DNA of 64,000 nucleotides from the NCBI RefSeq assembly GCF_900162665.1, contig NZ_LT727810.1:527067-591066 (forward strand), given 5' to 3'. This document shows, piece after piece, positions 8,059 through 18,473 of the stretch (within the stretch, counting starts at the first letter, position 1; each line of letters starts with the position of its first letter). The DNA comes from Oceanobacillus sojae. Its GTDB lineage: Bacteria; Bacillota; Bacilli; Bacillales; Amphibacillaceae. Both the position numbers and the translations under genes were made by a program. The notes beneath the pieces are model-generated. The model saw nothing but the letters and a program-made list of their open reading frames with translations. It did not search any database and was not told the origin of the DNA.

Positions 8059-8150
8059 GCGTTTTATTAAGAGACTTCTCCTCTACGTTTTTTGAATGGA
8101 TTATGCTAAAATGTATATCAGTTAGTTTCGTTGAAGAGAGGAGCTTCAAA

Positions 8151-9089
8151 ATGGTATCGACCGTCTGTACAAAGGATTTATTAGATCGGTTTAATTTACA
8201 GTTAGTAGCAGGAGAAGAAGGAGTTCACCGTGAAATTATAACAAGTGATATTTCACGCCCCGGGTTGGAAATGACGGGCTTTTTTGACTATTACCCCCGG
8301 GAGCGTCTACAATTAATTGGTAAGACAGAATTGGCTTACTTTCTGGGGCTGAATGCTGCAGAAAGAAAGCAGCGTGCTGAAAATTTATGTACGGATGTAA
8401 CTCCGGGGATTATCATTTCCCGTGGCATGGATGTACCAGAAGAATTTTTTGAAGCATCGAAGCATTCCGGAGTACCTATCATACAATCCCCGAGGACAAC
8501 AACGCGGGTGTTGAGCCGTTTAACCAATTACTTAGAATCTAAATTTGCACCATTTACGGCAGTGCATGGTGTTTTAATAGATATTTACGGTGTCGGTGTC
8601 TTAATTATCGGGCAAAGCGGTGTTGGTAAAAGTGAGACAGCACTGGAACTAGTCAAACGGGGGCATCGCCTTGTAGCGGATGATAATGTGGAAATCCGGC
8701 AGGAGGATTATGAGAGTCTGATTGGTAATGCGCCGGCCCTTATCGAACATTTACTGGAAATAAGAGGCCTGGGTATTATCAATGTCATGACACTATTTGG
8801 CGCAAGCTCGATCCGCAGCCAAAAACGAATTTCGATGGTTATTCAATTGGAAAATTGGGATAATAAAAAACAGTATGACCGTTTAGGATTAGATGAAGAT
8901 ACGATGAAGATTATGGATGTTCATTTGCCGAAAGCAACAATACCTGTCCGGCCGGGAAGAAACCTGGCTGTTATTATTGAAGTAGCTGCCATGAATTTCC
9001 GGTTAAAACGGATGGGTGTGAATACTGCAGAAGAGTTTTCAGACCGCTTAACAAAAATGATAGAACAAGGTGACTTAGAATCACAATAG
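8151..9089 (+). CDS. hprK: HPr kinase/phosphorylase
   Basis: A bifunctional enzyme that phosphorylates and dephosphorylates Ser46 of HPr and Crh and thereby controls CcpA-dependent carbon catabolite repression. The N-terminal domain (about 1-130) is followed by the kinase domain with Walker A GQSGVGKS at about residues 154-161 and the HprK signature [10 protein letters not shown] near 200. The reading frame is open from further upstream, but ATG 8151 with GAGAGGAG eight bases before it gives 312 residues, the normal size. First gene of hprK-lgt-yvoD-ppaX-yvoF, the same order as in B. subtilis. Its substrate gene crh is also in this window (20.6 kb). Confidence 0.96.
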   Translation: MVSTVCTKDLLDRFNLQLVAGEEGVHREIITSDISRPGLEMTGFFDYYPRERLQLIGKTELAYFLGLNAAERKQRAENLCTDVTPGIIISRGMDVPEEFFEASKHSGVPIIQSPRTTTRVLSRLTNYLESKFAPFTAVHGVLIDIYGVGVLIIGQSGVGKSETALELVKRGHRLVADDNVEIRQEDYESLIGNAPALIEHLLEIRGLGIINVMTLFGASSIRSQKRISMVIQLENWDNKKQYDRLGLDEDTMKIMDVHLPKATIPVRPGRNLAVIIEVAAMNFRLKRMGVNTAEEFSDRLTKMIEQGDLESQ

Positions 9090-9103
9090 GAGGTAGGATA
9101 TAG

Positions 9104-9979
9104 ATGATTGGGACAAGCGCTCCTATTGAACGCGTATTTTTAGAAATTGGACCATTAACAATTTATTGGTATGGAATCATTATTGCTGCTGGAGCTGTAT
9201 TAGCAGTTTATTTAGCTACGAGAGAAGCGGAAAGAGTCGGATTGGGTAAAGAGACCATTATGGATTTCATTATTTTTGCTGTACCGGTTGCGATTATCTC
9301 CGCAAGAATTTATTATGTAATCTTTGAATTTGACCAATATGCCAATGGTCCTTTATGGAAAATGATTGCCACCTGGGAGGGCGGAATTGCTATTCATGGA
9401 GCAGTAATTGGCGGCGTTCTTACAGCCATTGTTTTCACAAAAGTAAAGAAAATTTCGTTTTGGCGTCTGGCTGATGTCATTGCTCCCAGTTTAATATTGG
9501 GGCAGGCAATTGGACGATGGGGAAATTTCGTGAATCAGGAAGCACATGGCGGACCAATTTCTGAGGCTGCATATGAAAGCTTTCATCAGTATTTGCCGGA
9601 CTTTATTATGAATCAGATGGTTATTGATGGTGTGATGTATCATCCGACATTTTTATATGAATCTGCCTGGAATTTCCTGATATTTTTCGGACTGTTACTT
9701 TTCCGCAGAACAAATCCAAAACGCGGAATGGTATTCTTAATGTATGTAATCACGTATTCAATCGGCCGTTTTTTTATCGAAGGGCTTCGTACAGACAGTT
9801 TATATATCATTGGTGATCTCAGGACGGCACAGGTTGTATCTATCTTAGCTGTCTTAGCCGGACTTATCCTTATGCTATACAGACTCATGGCAACACAAAC
9901 GCGTTATCTTGATGCACCTGTGAAAATAAGACAGTCAAATAAAAGTAAAAGTAAAAAGAAAAAGAAGAAAAGGAAATGA
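9104..9979 (+). CDS. lgt: Prolipoprotein diacylglyceryl transferase
   Basis: A 291-residue polytopic membrane enzyme (about seven spans) that attaches diacylglycerol from phosphatidylglycerol to the lipobox cysteine of prolipoproteins. The Lgt signature GRWGNFVNQEAHGG is near residue 143 and the essential HGAVIGG motif near 103. A Lys-rich tail (SKSKSKKKKKKRK) ends the protein. It starts 14 bases after hprK behind ATAGGAGGTAGG, so the two are cotranscribed. Substrates in this window would include the ABC binding protein and the His-rich lipoprotein. Confidence 0.96.
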   Translation: MIGTSAPIERVFLEIGPLTIYWYGIIIAAGAVLAVYLATREAERVGLGKETIMDFIIFAVPVAIISARIYYVIFEFDQYANGPLWKMIATWEGGIAIHGAVIGGVLTAIVFTKVKKISFWRLADVIAPSLILGQAIGRWGNFVNQEAHGGPISEAAYESFHQYLPDFIMNQMVIDGVMYHPTFLYESAWNFLIFFGLLLFRRTNPKRGMVFLMYVITYSIGRFFIEGLRTDSLYIIGDLRTAQVVSILAVLAGLILMLYRLMATQTRYLDAPVKIRQSNKSKSKKKKKKRK

Positions 9980-10012
9980 AGCACACGTGTTAAGTTGAAA
10001 TGAGGTAAGAAA

Positions 10013-10960
10013 ATGAAAGGTATGCTTTACAGGGGATTAATTCAGGGATTAAAAACTACATTAAAGCTCGGGAAAGTCATTTTTCCAATCACATTAATTA
10101 TAACAATATTGCAATTTACTCCTGTTTTCCCCTGGTTTATGGATATTATTTCCCCTCTGATGGGGATATTCGGTTTGTCAGGAGAAGCTGCTGTTCCACT
10201 TGTATTAGGAAATACCTTAAATTTATACGCAGGTATTGCAGCGATTATTTCTTTTGATTTTACCATCAAGGAAGTATTCATTATGGCAGTCATGCTGTCT
10301 TTCTCTCATAATCTATTTATTGAATCTGCTGTAGCAACAAGTGTGGGAGTGAGATGGTGGACGATTGTCGGTATTCGGGTTGGACTTGCTGTGATATCCG
10401 GGCTTTTGATCCATTTATTCTGGTCCGGAGGCGCAGAGCTTGCTCAATATGGTTTTATTTCCAGCAATGAAGTGGTCTTAAATAACTGGTGGGAAATTGC
10501 ACTTCATGGTGCACAGGCTGCTGCCATAGCTATTGTTCAATTAGCCTGTATCGTTATCCCGTTAATGATTATCATGCAAATTATGCGGGAGCTTGGCTGG
10601 ATGAATGCCATGTCAAATAAATTAGCTCCATTTATGAATCTGCTGGGTATAGATAAACGTGCTTCCATGACAATGGTTGCCGGACTTACTATCGGGCTTG
10701 CCTATGGCGCCGGACTCATGATGCAGGCAGTAAAAGAAGATCATGTGCCGAAGAAGGATATGTATTTAGCATTAATTTTTCTTGTGTGCTGCCATGCTGT
10801 AGTTGAGGATACACTTGTATTTATCCCGCTCGGCATACCAGTGCTGCCATTATTAATTATCCGGCTGTCTGTAGCAATTATTTTGACAATGGTTATTGCT
10901 TATTTTTGGAAGAAGGAAGAAAGGAAAATGCAACATGAGCATTCGTACCATTCTGTTTGA
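10013..10960 (+). CDS. yvoD: Membrane protein with nucleoside-recognition (gate) domains, YvoD-like
   Basis: A 315-residue polytopic membrane protein with two nucleoside-recognition (Gate) domain repeats, about residues 45-150 and 185-295, and at least seven hydrophobic segments. Motifs such as SHNLFIESAVATSVG and CCHAVVEDTLVFIPLG are typical of this family, in which the transported compound is mostly unknown. The start ATG 10013 is preceded by GAGGTAAGAAA. It sits between lgt and ppaX as in B. subtilis; its 3' end overlaps ppaX by 26 bases. Confidence 0.82.
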   Translation: MKGMLYRGLIQGLKTTLKLGKVIFPITLIITILQFTPVFPWFMDIISPLMGIFGLSGEAAVPLVLGNTLNLYAGIAAIISFDFTIKEVFIMAVMLSFSHNLFIESAVATSVGVRWWTIVGIRVGLAVISGLLIHLFWSGGAELAQYGFISSNEVVLNNWWEIALHGAQAAAIAIVQLACIVIPLMIIMQIMRELGWMNAMSNKLAPFMNLLGIDKRASMTMVAGLTIGLAYGAGLMMQAVKEDHVPKKDMYLALIFLVCCHAVVEDTLVFIPLGIPVLPLLIIRLSVAIILTMVIAYFWKKEERKMQHEHSYHSV

Positions 10961-11570
10961 TTTAGACGGAACACTATTAAATACAAATGAGCTTATACGT
11001 GCTTCATTTGAACATACATTTGAAAAATTTAATATGCAGTTTACCCAGGAAGAAATAAAACATCTTAATGGCCCGCCGTTAAATGAAACCTTTCATGAAA
11101 TAAACCCGGAGCTGTCTGAACGAATGACAGCTGCATACCGGGAGTATAATATGAGAGAACATGACCGGTATGTAGAAGCTTTTCCATATGTTTATGAAAC
11201 AATCAGCCAGCTGTATGATAAGGGGATTACGTTGGGAATTGTAAGCACGAAGATTAAAAAAACAGTTATGATGGGATTGGATTTAACCAGTCTGACAGAT
11301 TTCTTCTCTGTTATTATTACCTATGATGATGTGACACTTAAAAAACCTGATCCTGAACCGGTGGAAAAAGCAATGAAGCTGGTGCATGCGACCCCTGAGA
11401 CAACCTTAATGGTAGGGGATAATTTTCATGATATTGTTTCAGGGCAGCGTGCCGGAACGCAGACGGCGGCGGTAAGCTGGTCCGAGAAGACAGAAGCCTT
11501 TTTAAAAAGCTATCATCCAACCTATTATTTGGATACAATGAAGGATTTATTAACAGTGGCAGGTGAATAG
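10935..11570 (+). CDS. ppaX: Pyrophosphatase PpaX (HAD family)
   Basis: A 211-residue HAD hydrolase that splits the pyrophosphate formed when HprK dephosphorylates seryl-phosphorylated HPr. Motif I is FDLDGTLLNT near residue 8, motif II is the STKIKK region near 108, and motif III/IV is KKPDPEP through VGDNFHDI (about 137-180). ATG 10935, preceded by AAGAAAGGAAAA, gives the family length; an in-frame codon upstream lies well inside yvoD. The 26-base overlap with yvoD implies coupled translation. Same position as in B. subtilis. Confidence 0.92.
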   Translation: MSIRTILFDLDGTLLNTNELIRASFEHTFEKFNMQFTQEEIKHLNGPPLNETFHEINPELSERMTAAYREYNMREHDRYVEAFPYVYETISQLYDKGITLGIVSTKIKKTVMMGLDLTSLTDFFSVIITYDDVTLKKPDPEPVEKAMKLVHATPETTLMVGDNFHDIVSGQRAGTQTAAVSWSEKTEAFLKSYHPTYYLDTMKDLLTVAGE

Positions 11571-11572
11571 TC

Positions 11573-12094
11573 ATGCGGAGAACAGAAAGGTATAAAGTCC
11601 ATCATAAAGCAAATTCTTTATGGCAGATGTACAGTACCGTATCTTTTTTTAAAATAGTAAAGAATTTTATTGTGATTCAGATTGCGCGTTACACTCCTTT
11701 TTTAAGAATGAAAAATTGGATGTACCGGCATCTTTTGCGTATGAAGGTAGGCGAGCGTACATCATTTGCTTTAATGGCAATGCCTGATTCCATGTTCCCG
11801 GAAAAAATTAAAGTTGGAAATAACAGTATTATTGGTTATAATACAACGATTTTAGCGCATGAATATTTAATAACAGAATATCGTTTGGGTGAGGTGCATA
11901 TCGGTAACGAGGTGATGATAGGAGCCAACTCGACGATATTACCGGGAGTACATATCGGTGACGGGGCAATTGTTTCTGCTGCAACACTTGTCCATAAAGA
12001 TGTTCCCGCCGGGGCTTTTGCCGGGGGGAATCCGATGCGGATTATTTATACAAAAGAAGAAATGGAATCGCGAAAGTTGCGGGATAACGATTGA
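11573..12094 (+). CDS. yvoF: Hexapeptide-repeat acyltransferase, YvoF-like
   Basis: A 173-residue left-handed beta-helix acetyltransferase. The N-terminal 50 residues are basic with a weak hydrophobic patch; hexapeptide repeats run from about residue 75 to 155 (IKVGNNSIIGYNTTIL, VHIGNEVMIGANSTIL and the next turns), ending with AGGNPMRIIY typical of the family. It begins two bases after the ppaX stop and is part of the hprK operon as in B. subtilis. The acceptor is unknown. Confidence 0.82.
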   Translation: MRRTERYKVHHKANSLWQMYSTVSFFKIVKNFIVIQIARYTPFLRMKNWMYRHLLRMKVGERTSFALMAMPDSMFPEKIKVGNNSIIGYNTTILAHEYLITEYRLGEVHIGNEVMIGANSTILPGVHIGDGAIVSAATLVHKDVPAGAFAGGNPMRIIYTKEEMESRKLRDND

Positions 12095-12109
12095 TGGGAG
12101 GAAGCTCTG

Positions 12110-12658
12110 ATGCAATTACCTTCTGGTGTACTGCCTGCTATAAGGCGCATGAAGGATTTTGAGAAGGTGTTGGAAAGTAATCATGAATACATTATTATTT
12201 TAGAATCAAGATTAGTTCAGCTTAAGAGTATGATTGATTACAGTCACCGGGCAAATAAAAAGGTATTTATCCATTTTGATTTAATTCAGGGGCTGAAAGC
12301 AGATGAGTACGGGGTCGAGTTTTTACATCGGGAAATGAAGCCGGACGGGATTTTAACAACTCGCGGCAATGTGATTACAGCTGCTAAAAAACATAAGCTA
12401 CTGGCGGTTCAGCGGGTTTTTGTATTAGACAGTGCTGCATTGGAACAGAGTATAAAGCTTATTCACCGGTTTGAACCGGATTATGTGGAGATCCTGCCGG
12501 GGCTGGTGCCGGAAGTAATTGAAGAGATTACCGGGGAAACGGATATACCTGTTATTGCCGGCGGATTAATTAAAGAGGAAGATCAAGTCACCCAGGCCTT
12601 GGATGCTGGAGCGGTAGCAGTATCTACATCAAGCCGCAAGCTTTGGAATCTTTCATAA
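12110..12658 (+). CDS. glpP: Glycerol uptake operon antiterminator GlpP
   Basis: A 182-residue TIM-barrel-like RNA-binding regulator. In B. subtilis GlpP, bound to glycerol 3-phosphate, prevents termination in the leaders of glpD and other glp genes. Conserved stretches seen here are VFIHFDLIQGL (about 58), DGILTTRGNVI (about 82), EILPGLVPEVI (about 127) and AGGLI (about 146), with KLWNLS at the C-terminus. The glpD leader 380 bases downstream carries a matching terminator. A divergent second copy lies at 22438-23004. The start follows GGGAGGAAGCTCTG. Confidence 0.93.
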   Translation: MQLPSGVLPAIRRMKDFEKVLESNHEYIIILESRLVQLKSMIDYSHRANKKVFIHFDLIQGLKADEYGVEFLHREMKPDGILTTRGNVITAAKKHKLLAVQRVFVLDSAALEQSIKLIHRFEPDYVEILPGLVPEVIEEITGETDIPVIAGGLIKEEDQVTQALDAGAVAVSTSSRKLWNLS

Positions 12659-12666
12659 TTAAAAAA

Positions 12667-12702
12667 AAAGGAACAGCACCGGCAGAGGTGCTGTTCCTTT
12701 TA
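12667..12702 (+). terminator. Terminator after glpP
   Basis: A 14-bp stem AAAGGAACAGCACC (12667-12680) with GGTGCTGTTCCTTT (12687-12700), followed by TTAATAAT. Confidence 0.85.
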
Positions 12703-12941
12703 ATAATAGGAAAGCTTAATTTTGTGAGAAGTGATTAGTAGGAGTATTCATTCTAAGTCATTTAAATGAACGCCGTTCTTTACTTTTTAAAACGATAATT
12801 AATAAACTATAAAGAACGTTTTAATTTTTTCTATTCTAAACTTAAACTAATCGTGATGAACAAGCGATAGTGCATTAGCCGAGTTAGGTGTACAAAATGA
12901 TGTGACCGGAAATACTGGTGAGAAAACCCTTTCGAGAAAAC

Positions 12942-12985
12942 TTGACACATACGATAAAAGCAAAAGGCTATACAGTGTGTATAAT
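12942..12985 (+). promoter_or_regulatory. glpD promoter region
   Basis: TTGACA (12942-12947) and, downstream, TATACA (12969-12974) and a perfect TATAAT preceded by TGTG (12980-12985). Spacing from TTGACA is too long for the usual 17 (21 and 32 bases), so the most likely promoter is the TGTG-TATAAT type -10 with a weak -35. The 12703-12940 stretch before it holds nothing else that I recognise. Confidence 0.4.
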
Positions 12986-13036
12986 ATATGTTAGTATGAA
13001 TTTAAGTTAATAAATACGGACGGAGAAGCTATGGAG

Positions 13037-13088
13037 AGACCGCGGGAAGGCTGATATTATTATATCAGTATTCTTGTGGTCTTTTTTA
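13037..13088 (+). promoter_or_regulatory. glpD leader terminator, probable GlpP antitermination site
   Basis: AGACCGCGGGAA (13037-13048) pairs, with G-U pairs, with TTCTTGTGGTCT (13071-13082); an inner stem CTGATAT/ATATCAG closes the loop; TTTTTT follows. The hairpin lies in the untranslated leader about 150 bases before glpD, as in B. subtilis, where GlpP with glycerol 3-phosphate overrides it. GGAGAAG stands just 5' of the stem (13022-13028). An 18-codon open frame at 13123-13179 lies between the hairpin and glpD; no evidence that it is translated. Confidence 0.75.
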
Positions 13089-13231
13089 ATTTATCCGGAG
13101 TATTCAGAAAGTGATTAGCAATATGAAAGAAAAGCTGCAAAAGAATGAACGGCTGTTTCTTATGCTTTTGGATGAATAACCGTCTTTAAATAGGGAATAA
13201 GAAACTATAGATGATTATAGGAGTGGAGTTT

Positions 13232-14893
13232 ATGAGCGAATTTTCAGGGAAAAAACGTAAAGAAGTATTAGAATCACTAGAAAAAGAACAGCTTGATTTA
13301 TTAGTTATCGGCGGAGGTATTACCGGTTCAGGAATTTCGTTAGATGCCGCTACAAGAGGCTTGCGGACCGGGCTTATTGAAATGCAGGATTTTGCAGCAG
13401 GTACTTCAAGCCGTTCAACAAAACTCGTGCATGGCGGTCTGCGCTACTTGCAGCAATTTGAAGTGAAAATGGTTGCGGAAGTAGGAAAAGAACGCGCTGT
13501 CGTTTATGAAAATGGTCCGCATGTTACCACACCGGAATGGATGCTTTTACCATTTCATAAAGGAAGTAATTTAGGACCGTTTACATCTAATATCGGTTTG
13601 CGTGTATATGACTTTTTGGCAGGCGTTAAAAAGTCAGAACGCCGTGAAATGCTGAAGCCGGCTGAAGTATTAGAGCGTGAGCCGCTTGTTAAAAAAGAAG
13701 AGCTGCGCGGCGGCGGGTATTATGTAGAGTATAAAACAGATGATGCACGTTTAACGATTGAAGTGCTTAAAAAAGCTGTTGAAAATGGTGTCAAGGCAGT
13801 AAACTATACAAAAGCCGTGGAATTCATTTATGAAGAAGGTAAAGTAGTCGGCGTAGTAGCAGAAAATCAAATCAGCAAAGAAAAGCATAAAATCTATGCG
13901 AAAAAAATTATTAATGCCGGCGGTCCTTGGGTAGATGATGTCCGTGAATTAGATGGATCCAAAAAAGGGAAAACACTTCATTTAACAAAAGGTGTTCACC
14001 TTGTCTTCGATGAATCTGTATTCCCGCTTAAACAGGCAGTGTACTTTGATACACCGGATGGGCGGATGGTTTTTGCTATTCCGCGTGATGGTAAAACGTA
14101 CGTAGGAACAACAGATACTGATTATAAAGGAAATATTGCACATCCGACAATGACAGAGAAAGATCGCGATTATATCTTAGATGCGATTAATTATATGTTC
14201 CCTTCTGTTGGAATTAATGCAGACAAAGTAGAATCCAGCTGGGCTGGAATACGTCCTTTAATTGCTGAAGAAGGTGCAAGCAGCCCAAGCGAAATCTCCC
14301 GTAAGGATGAAATTTTCCAATCTGATTCCGGTTTACTTTCTATGGCAGGAGGAAAATTAACAGGCTACCGCAAAATGGGAGAGCATGTTGTTAACATGGT
14401 AACGAAGCAATTAAAAGAAGAAGAAGGTATTTTATATACAGATAGCCAGACGAAGCATTTGCCGATTTCCGGCGGGGAAGTAGGCGGATCAAAAGGCTTC
14501 AAGAATTTTAAAGCAGAAAAGGTTAAAGAAGGTGTGAGCCTTGGTTTAACAGAGAAAGAAGCAGCAGAACTGACGCAGCGCTACGGTGCAAATGTAGAAA
14601 AAGTATTCACACTTTATACGGAAAATAAAGAAGCTGCTAAAAATGAAAATATTGAACCGGCAGTATTTGCGCAAGTACTATATGCAATCAACGAAGAAAT
14701 GGCTTATAAAGCAGTTGACTTCTTTATCCGCCGTTCAGGTGCGTTATTCTTTAACCGTCCATGGGTAGAAACGCATATGGATACTGTACTTCCATTCATG
14801 GAAAAAGAACTTGGCTGGACAAAAGACGAAGCAGCAGCATATAGAAAAGAATTGGAACAATTATTGTACGAAACAACACATCCAGATAAATAA
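13232..14893 (+). CDS. glpD: Aerobic glycerol-3-phosphate dehydrogenase
   Basis: A 553-residue membrane-associated FAD enzyme that oxidises glycerol 3-phosphate to dihydroxyacetone phosphate and passes electrons to quinone. The FAD-binding Rossmann motif VIGGGITGSG lies near residue 26, followed by AGTSSRSTKLVHGGLRYL near 58, and ESSWAGIRPL and GGKLTGYRKM near 337 and 378. An earlier in-frame ATG (13211) exists, but AGGAGTGGAG before ATG 13232 decides the start. Controlled by the leader terminator above. glpF and glpK are not in the window. Confidence 0.95.
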   Translation: MSEFSGKKRKEVLESLEKEQLDLLVIGGGITGSGISLDAATRGLRTGLIEMQDFAAGTSSRSTKLVHGGLRYLQQFEVKMVAEVGKERAVVYENGPHVTTPEWMLLPFHKGSNLGPFTSNIGLRVYDFLAGVKKSERREMLKPAEVLEREPLVKKEELRGGGYYVEYKTDDARLTIEVLKKAVENGVKAVNYTKAVEFIYEEGKVVGVVAENQISKEKHKIYAKKIINAGGPWVDDVRELDGSKKGKTLHLTKGVHLVFDESVFPLKQAVYFDTPDGRMVFAIPRDGKTYVGTTDTDYKGNIAHPTMTEKDRDYILDAINYMFPSVGINADKVESSWAGIRPLIAEEGASSPSEISRKDEIFQSDSGLLSMAGGKLTGYRKMGEHVVNMVTKQLKEEEGILYTDSQTKHLPISGGEVGGSKGFKNFKAEKVKEGVSLGLTEKEAAELTQRYGANVEKVFTLYTENKEAAKNENIEPAVFAQVLYAINEEMAYKAVDFFIRRSGALFFNRPWVETHMDTVLPFMEKELGWTKDEAAAYRKELEQLLYETTHPDK

Positions 14894-14906
14894 GAGAGTA
14901 GAAATA

Positions 14907-14945
14907 AAAATAAGATGCATGCTCTGCCATGTGTCTTATTTTTTC
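14907..14945 (+). terminator. Terminator after glpD
   Basis: AAATAAGATGCATG pairs imperfectly with CATGTGTCTTATTT and runs into TTTTTC, 13 bases after the glpD stop. Confidence 0.75.
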
Positions 14946-15039
14946 GGTTTTGTCCACTCCTATTCATGATTAAATATGGGAATCTGCTATATTCTATGGT
15001 ATACTTTTCTCGACTTGTCTTTAAGAACGGGGGAAACCG

Positions 15040-16053
15040 ATGTTAAAAGGAAAAAGAAATAAAACAAAAGCAAAAACGAAAACAAATAACGTAACCCCAT
15101 TCATTCCTGAAGGCGACTTTTACTATACAAAGGGTGTAGAGGCATTTAAAAAAAGGAAATTTGATATTGCAATTAAATGGATTCAAAAAGCAATAGAAGA
15201 CAAACCTTATTTTCCCCTATATAAATGCCAGTTATCCATTATTTATACTGAAACAGGTGCTTATCATAAAGCGAACCAGCTGCTGACAGAGGTTCTGCAG
15301 ACTGGGGAATATGTTGATTGCTACTATTTAGCTGCAAATAACTATGCGCATCTTGGATTGCTGCAGGATGCTAAAAAATATGCACAAATGTATTTAGATA
15401 AAAAGCCAGAGGGAGATTTTAGTGATGATGCTGCTCAGCTTCTTGATTATATAGAAATTGGCGATGAAGATGAGGAAGACATCTTTTCTCTGGAGGATGA
15501 GGACGAACTGATCATTTTACAGGAGACAGCCTTTTACCATATAGAAAATGATGACTGGGAAAAAGCGATTCCTTTTATTGAGGAGATAATGGAAATCTTT
15601 CCAGAACAGAAGTTAGCTGTGCATGATTACGCACAAGCACTGTTCTATACAGGGAAAAAAGAAGAGGCTATGCATATTGAAGAAGATCTGCTGGAGGATT
15701 ACCCGAATAATTTGCAAAGTCATTTAAATTTAGCGCTGTTTTATTATGAAACAGGAGACTCAAATTATTTGGAGCATATTCAAATCATAGATAATATTTA
15801 TCCGATTCATGAGGAGCAAAAGCTGCGAATTGCGGAAGTCTTTGCAAAAACAGAAAATTATTCTTTAGCATATGAACGGTATCAAAATGTTTCCGGGGAG
15901 CAAGCTAAAAGAAGAGCATCTTATTATAAGTGGTATAGTGTTACAGCTTATCATTCGGGAAATCCCAGTAAAGCATTGCGCTTGTGGGAAGAGGGTTTGA
16001 AGCGGCATCCGAAGTTATCCAAGGAAGAAGGTCCCTGGGCTTTTAAGAATTAA
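15040..16053 (+). CDS. yvcD: Tetratricopeptide-repeat protein, YvcD-like
   Basis: A 337-residue soluble protein. A basic, Lys/Thr-rich N-terminus (residues 1-20) is followed by TPR units, seen as paired helices about 28-130 (KGVEAFKKRKFDIAIKWIQK is the clearest) and again about 160-330, with an acidic linker EIGDEDEEDIFSLEDEDE (about 146-163). TPR proteins are scaffolds; no enzymatic motif is visible. It stands immediately upstream of trxB as yvcD does in B. subtilis. Start ATG 15040 after ACGGGGGAAACCG. Confidence 0.72.
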   Translation: MLKGKRNKTKAKTKTNNVTPFIPEGDFYYTKGVEAFKKRKFDIAIKWIQKAIEDKPYFPLYKCQLSIIYTETGAYHKANQLLTEVLQTGEYVDCYYLAANNYAHLGLLQDAKKYAQMYLDKKPEGDFSDDAAQLLDYIEIGDEDEEDIFSLEDEDELIILQETAFYHIENDDWEKAIPFIEEIMEIFPEQKLAVHDYAQALFYTGKKEEAMHIEEDLLEDYPNNLQSHLNLALFYYETGDSNYLEHIQIIDNIYPIHEEQKLRIAEVFAKTENYSLAYERYQNVSGEQAKRRASYYKWYSVTAYHSGNPSKALRLWEEGLKRHPKLSKEEGPWAFKN

Positions 16054-16182
16054 AAAAAGAGCCGGATACCTTGTTGTACTATAGGAGTTATAAACATGAG
16101 CAAAAAGATAGACGTTATATCGTAATTTCATTACACTATACGTTGGAATAAGAATATTATAATGGTAAAGGGGCGGTATTGA

Positions 16183-17115
<933 letters not shown>

Positions 17116-17119
17116 TTAA

Positions 17120-17176
17120 GGTAATTGTCGAATTTTAGGTGATGACTAATTCGAAAGTTATTGGTAATTGTCGAAT
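17120..17176 (+). repeat. Direct repeat of 14 bases downstream of trxB
   Basis: GGTAATTGTCGAAT occurs at 17120-17133 and again at 17163-17176, with a related inverted copy (AATTCGAAAGTTATT) between them. Purpose unknown; no gene covers it. Confidence 0.5.
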
Positions 17177-17327
17177 CTATAGGGGTTATCAATCTTAAGG
17201 TATATTTTGTATAAAAAAATTAATCTCCAGTAACTGCTTCTTAACCTTGTTGTAACACGTATGAAACAATGAAAGGTTAAGATAGGGTTAACTAATTGAC
17301 CCCCTTTTAATAGATAGATTAGTTTTG

Positions 17328-17356
17328 GGACAGGTGACTCACCTGTCCATTTTTTT
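17328..17356 (+). terminator. Terminator between trxB and rapZ
   Basis: The palindrome GGACAGGTGA (17328-17337) / TCACCTGTCC (17339-17348) is followed by ATTTTTTTT. It is well downstream of trxB, so the trxB transcript would have a 210-base tail. Confidence 0.8.
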
Positions 17357-17424
17357 TGGGTTAAAATAAAGAGGGCATTTTTTGTTTGTAGAGCATGTTC
17401 AAAAAGCAGCATTTAACCGAATTC

Positions 17425-17453
17425 TTGGCGAATGTCAGGTTTTCTAATATAAT
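17425..17453 (+). promoter_or_regulatory. SigA promoter of rapZ-yvcK-whiA
   Basis: TTGGCG (17425-17430), 17 bases, TATAAT (17448-17453). The RNA would start near 17460 and have an unusually GC-rich leader of about 125 bases (17483-17560 holds several CCGG/GGGG/CCCC blocks able to pair) before the rapZ start. Confidence 0.7.
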
Positions 17454-17585
17454 GAAGTAAGATACAATAAGTATAGTAATAAGGTTGGCCGGTTAGAGCT
17501 TAGGTATCCGGGAGCCGGGGAGTTGCTTACCCGCCCCGTCCGAAACATAAGCGGCATCGGAAGAGGTTTGAAAGGGGAGAGTTCA

Positions 17586-18473
17586 GTGAATCAAGAAAAA
17601 GAAACAAAGCTCGTTATTATTACTGGAATGTCAGGAGCCGGGAAAACAGTTGCGGTACAAAGCTTTGAGGATTTAGGTTATTATTGTGTAGATAATCTAC
17701 CTCCTGCACTTCTTCCAAAATTTTTAGAGTTAATGAAGGATGCTTCTAACACCATTCAGAAAGTAGCCCTTGTCATGGATTTACGGGGAAGAGAATTTTT
17801 TGATTCCTTATACAAGGCATTAGATGCAATTAGCCATACACCATGGATTCAAAGCCATATTCTATTTTTAGATGCAGCTGATGAAACACTGGTTACAAGA
17901 TATAAAGAAACAAGGCGCTCTCATCCATTAGCTGTAGGCGGGCTTCCTTTAAACGGAATTCATCAGGAGAGAGTTATTATTGATGAATTGCGCGGACGTT
18001 CTCAAAGAATTATTGATACTTCAAATCTTAAGCCAAGAGATTTACGTGAAAAGATCCTTCAATTATATAAGGAAGAAAAGCAGGAAGTGTTTTCTGTTCA
18101 TTTCGTATCTTTTGGATTTAAATATGGGATTCCAATTGATGCAGATTTAGTTTTTGATGTACGCTTTTTGCCGAATCCGCATTATGTGTCTGCACTTCAG
18201 CCTTTAACAGGATTAAACCAGGAAGTTTCTTCTTATGTATTTAAATGGACAGATACACAGCTGTTTACAGATAAATTAAATGATTTATTCCGTTTTATGT
18301 TTCCGCAATATAAAAAAGAAGGAAAATCACAATTAGTTATTGCAATCGGATGTACTGGCGGGCAGCATCGCTCGGTAGCTTTAGCGGAGTATTTCTCAAA
18401 ACAGTTCAGTGATGATTATATTACACATGTCAGCCATCGGGATATAGAGAAAAGAAAGGCTAAATCATCATGA
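17586..18473 (+). CDS. rapZ: RapZ-family nucleotide-binding protein (YvcJ)
   Basis: A 295-residue P-loop protein: Walker A GMSGAGKT near residue 17, Walker B-like region [13 protein letters not shown] near 60, and the family's C-terminal block with CTGGQHRSV near 252. The E. coli homologue RapZ is an RNA-binding adaptor for GlmZ; B. subtilis YvcJ hydrolyses nucleotides and affects competence. GTG 17586 with GAAAGGGGAGAG before it gives the same length as B. subtilis YvcJ; the longer frame upstream runs through the leader. It overlaps yvcK by four bases (ATGA). Confidence 0.93.
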   Translation: MNQEKETKLVIITGMSGAGKTVAVQSFEDLGYYCVDNLPPALLPKFLELMKDASNTIQKVALVMDLRGREFFDSLYKALDAISHTPWIQSHILFLDAADETLVTRYKETRRSHPLAVGGLPLNGIHQERVIIDELRGRSQRIIDTSNLKPRDLREKILQLYKEEKQEVFSVHFVSFGFKYGIPIDADLVFDVRFLPNPHYVSALQPLTGLNQEVSSYVFKWTDTQLFTDKLNDLFRFMFPQYKKEGKSQLVIAIGCTGGQHRSVALAEYFSKQFSDDYITHVSHRDIEKRKAKSS

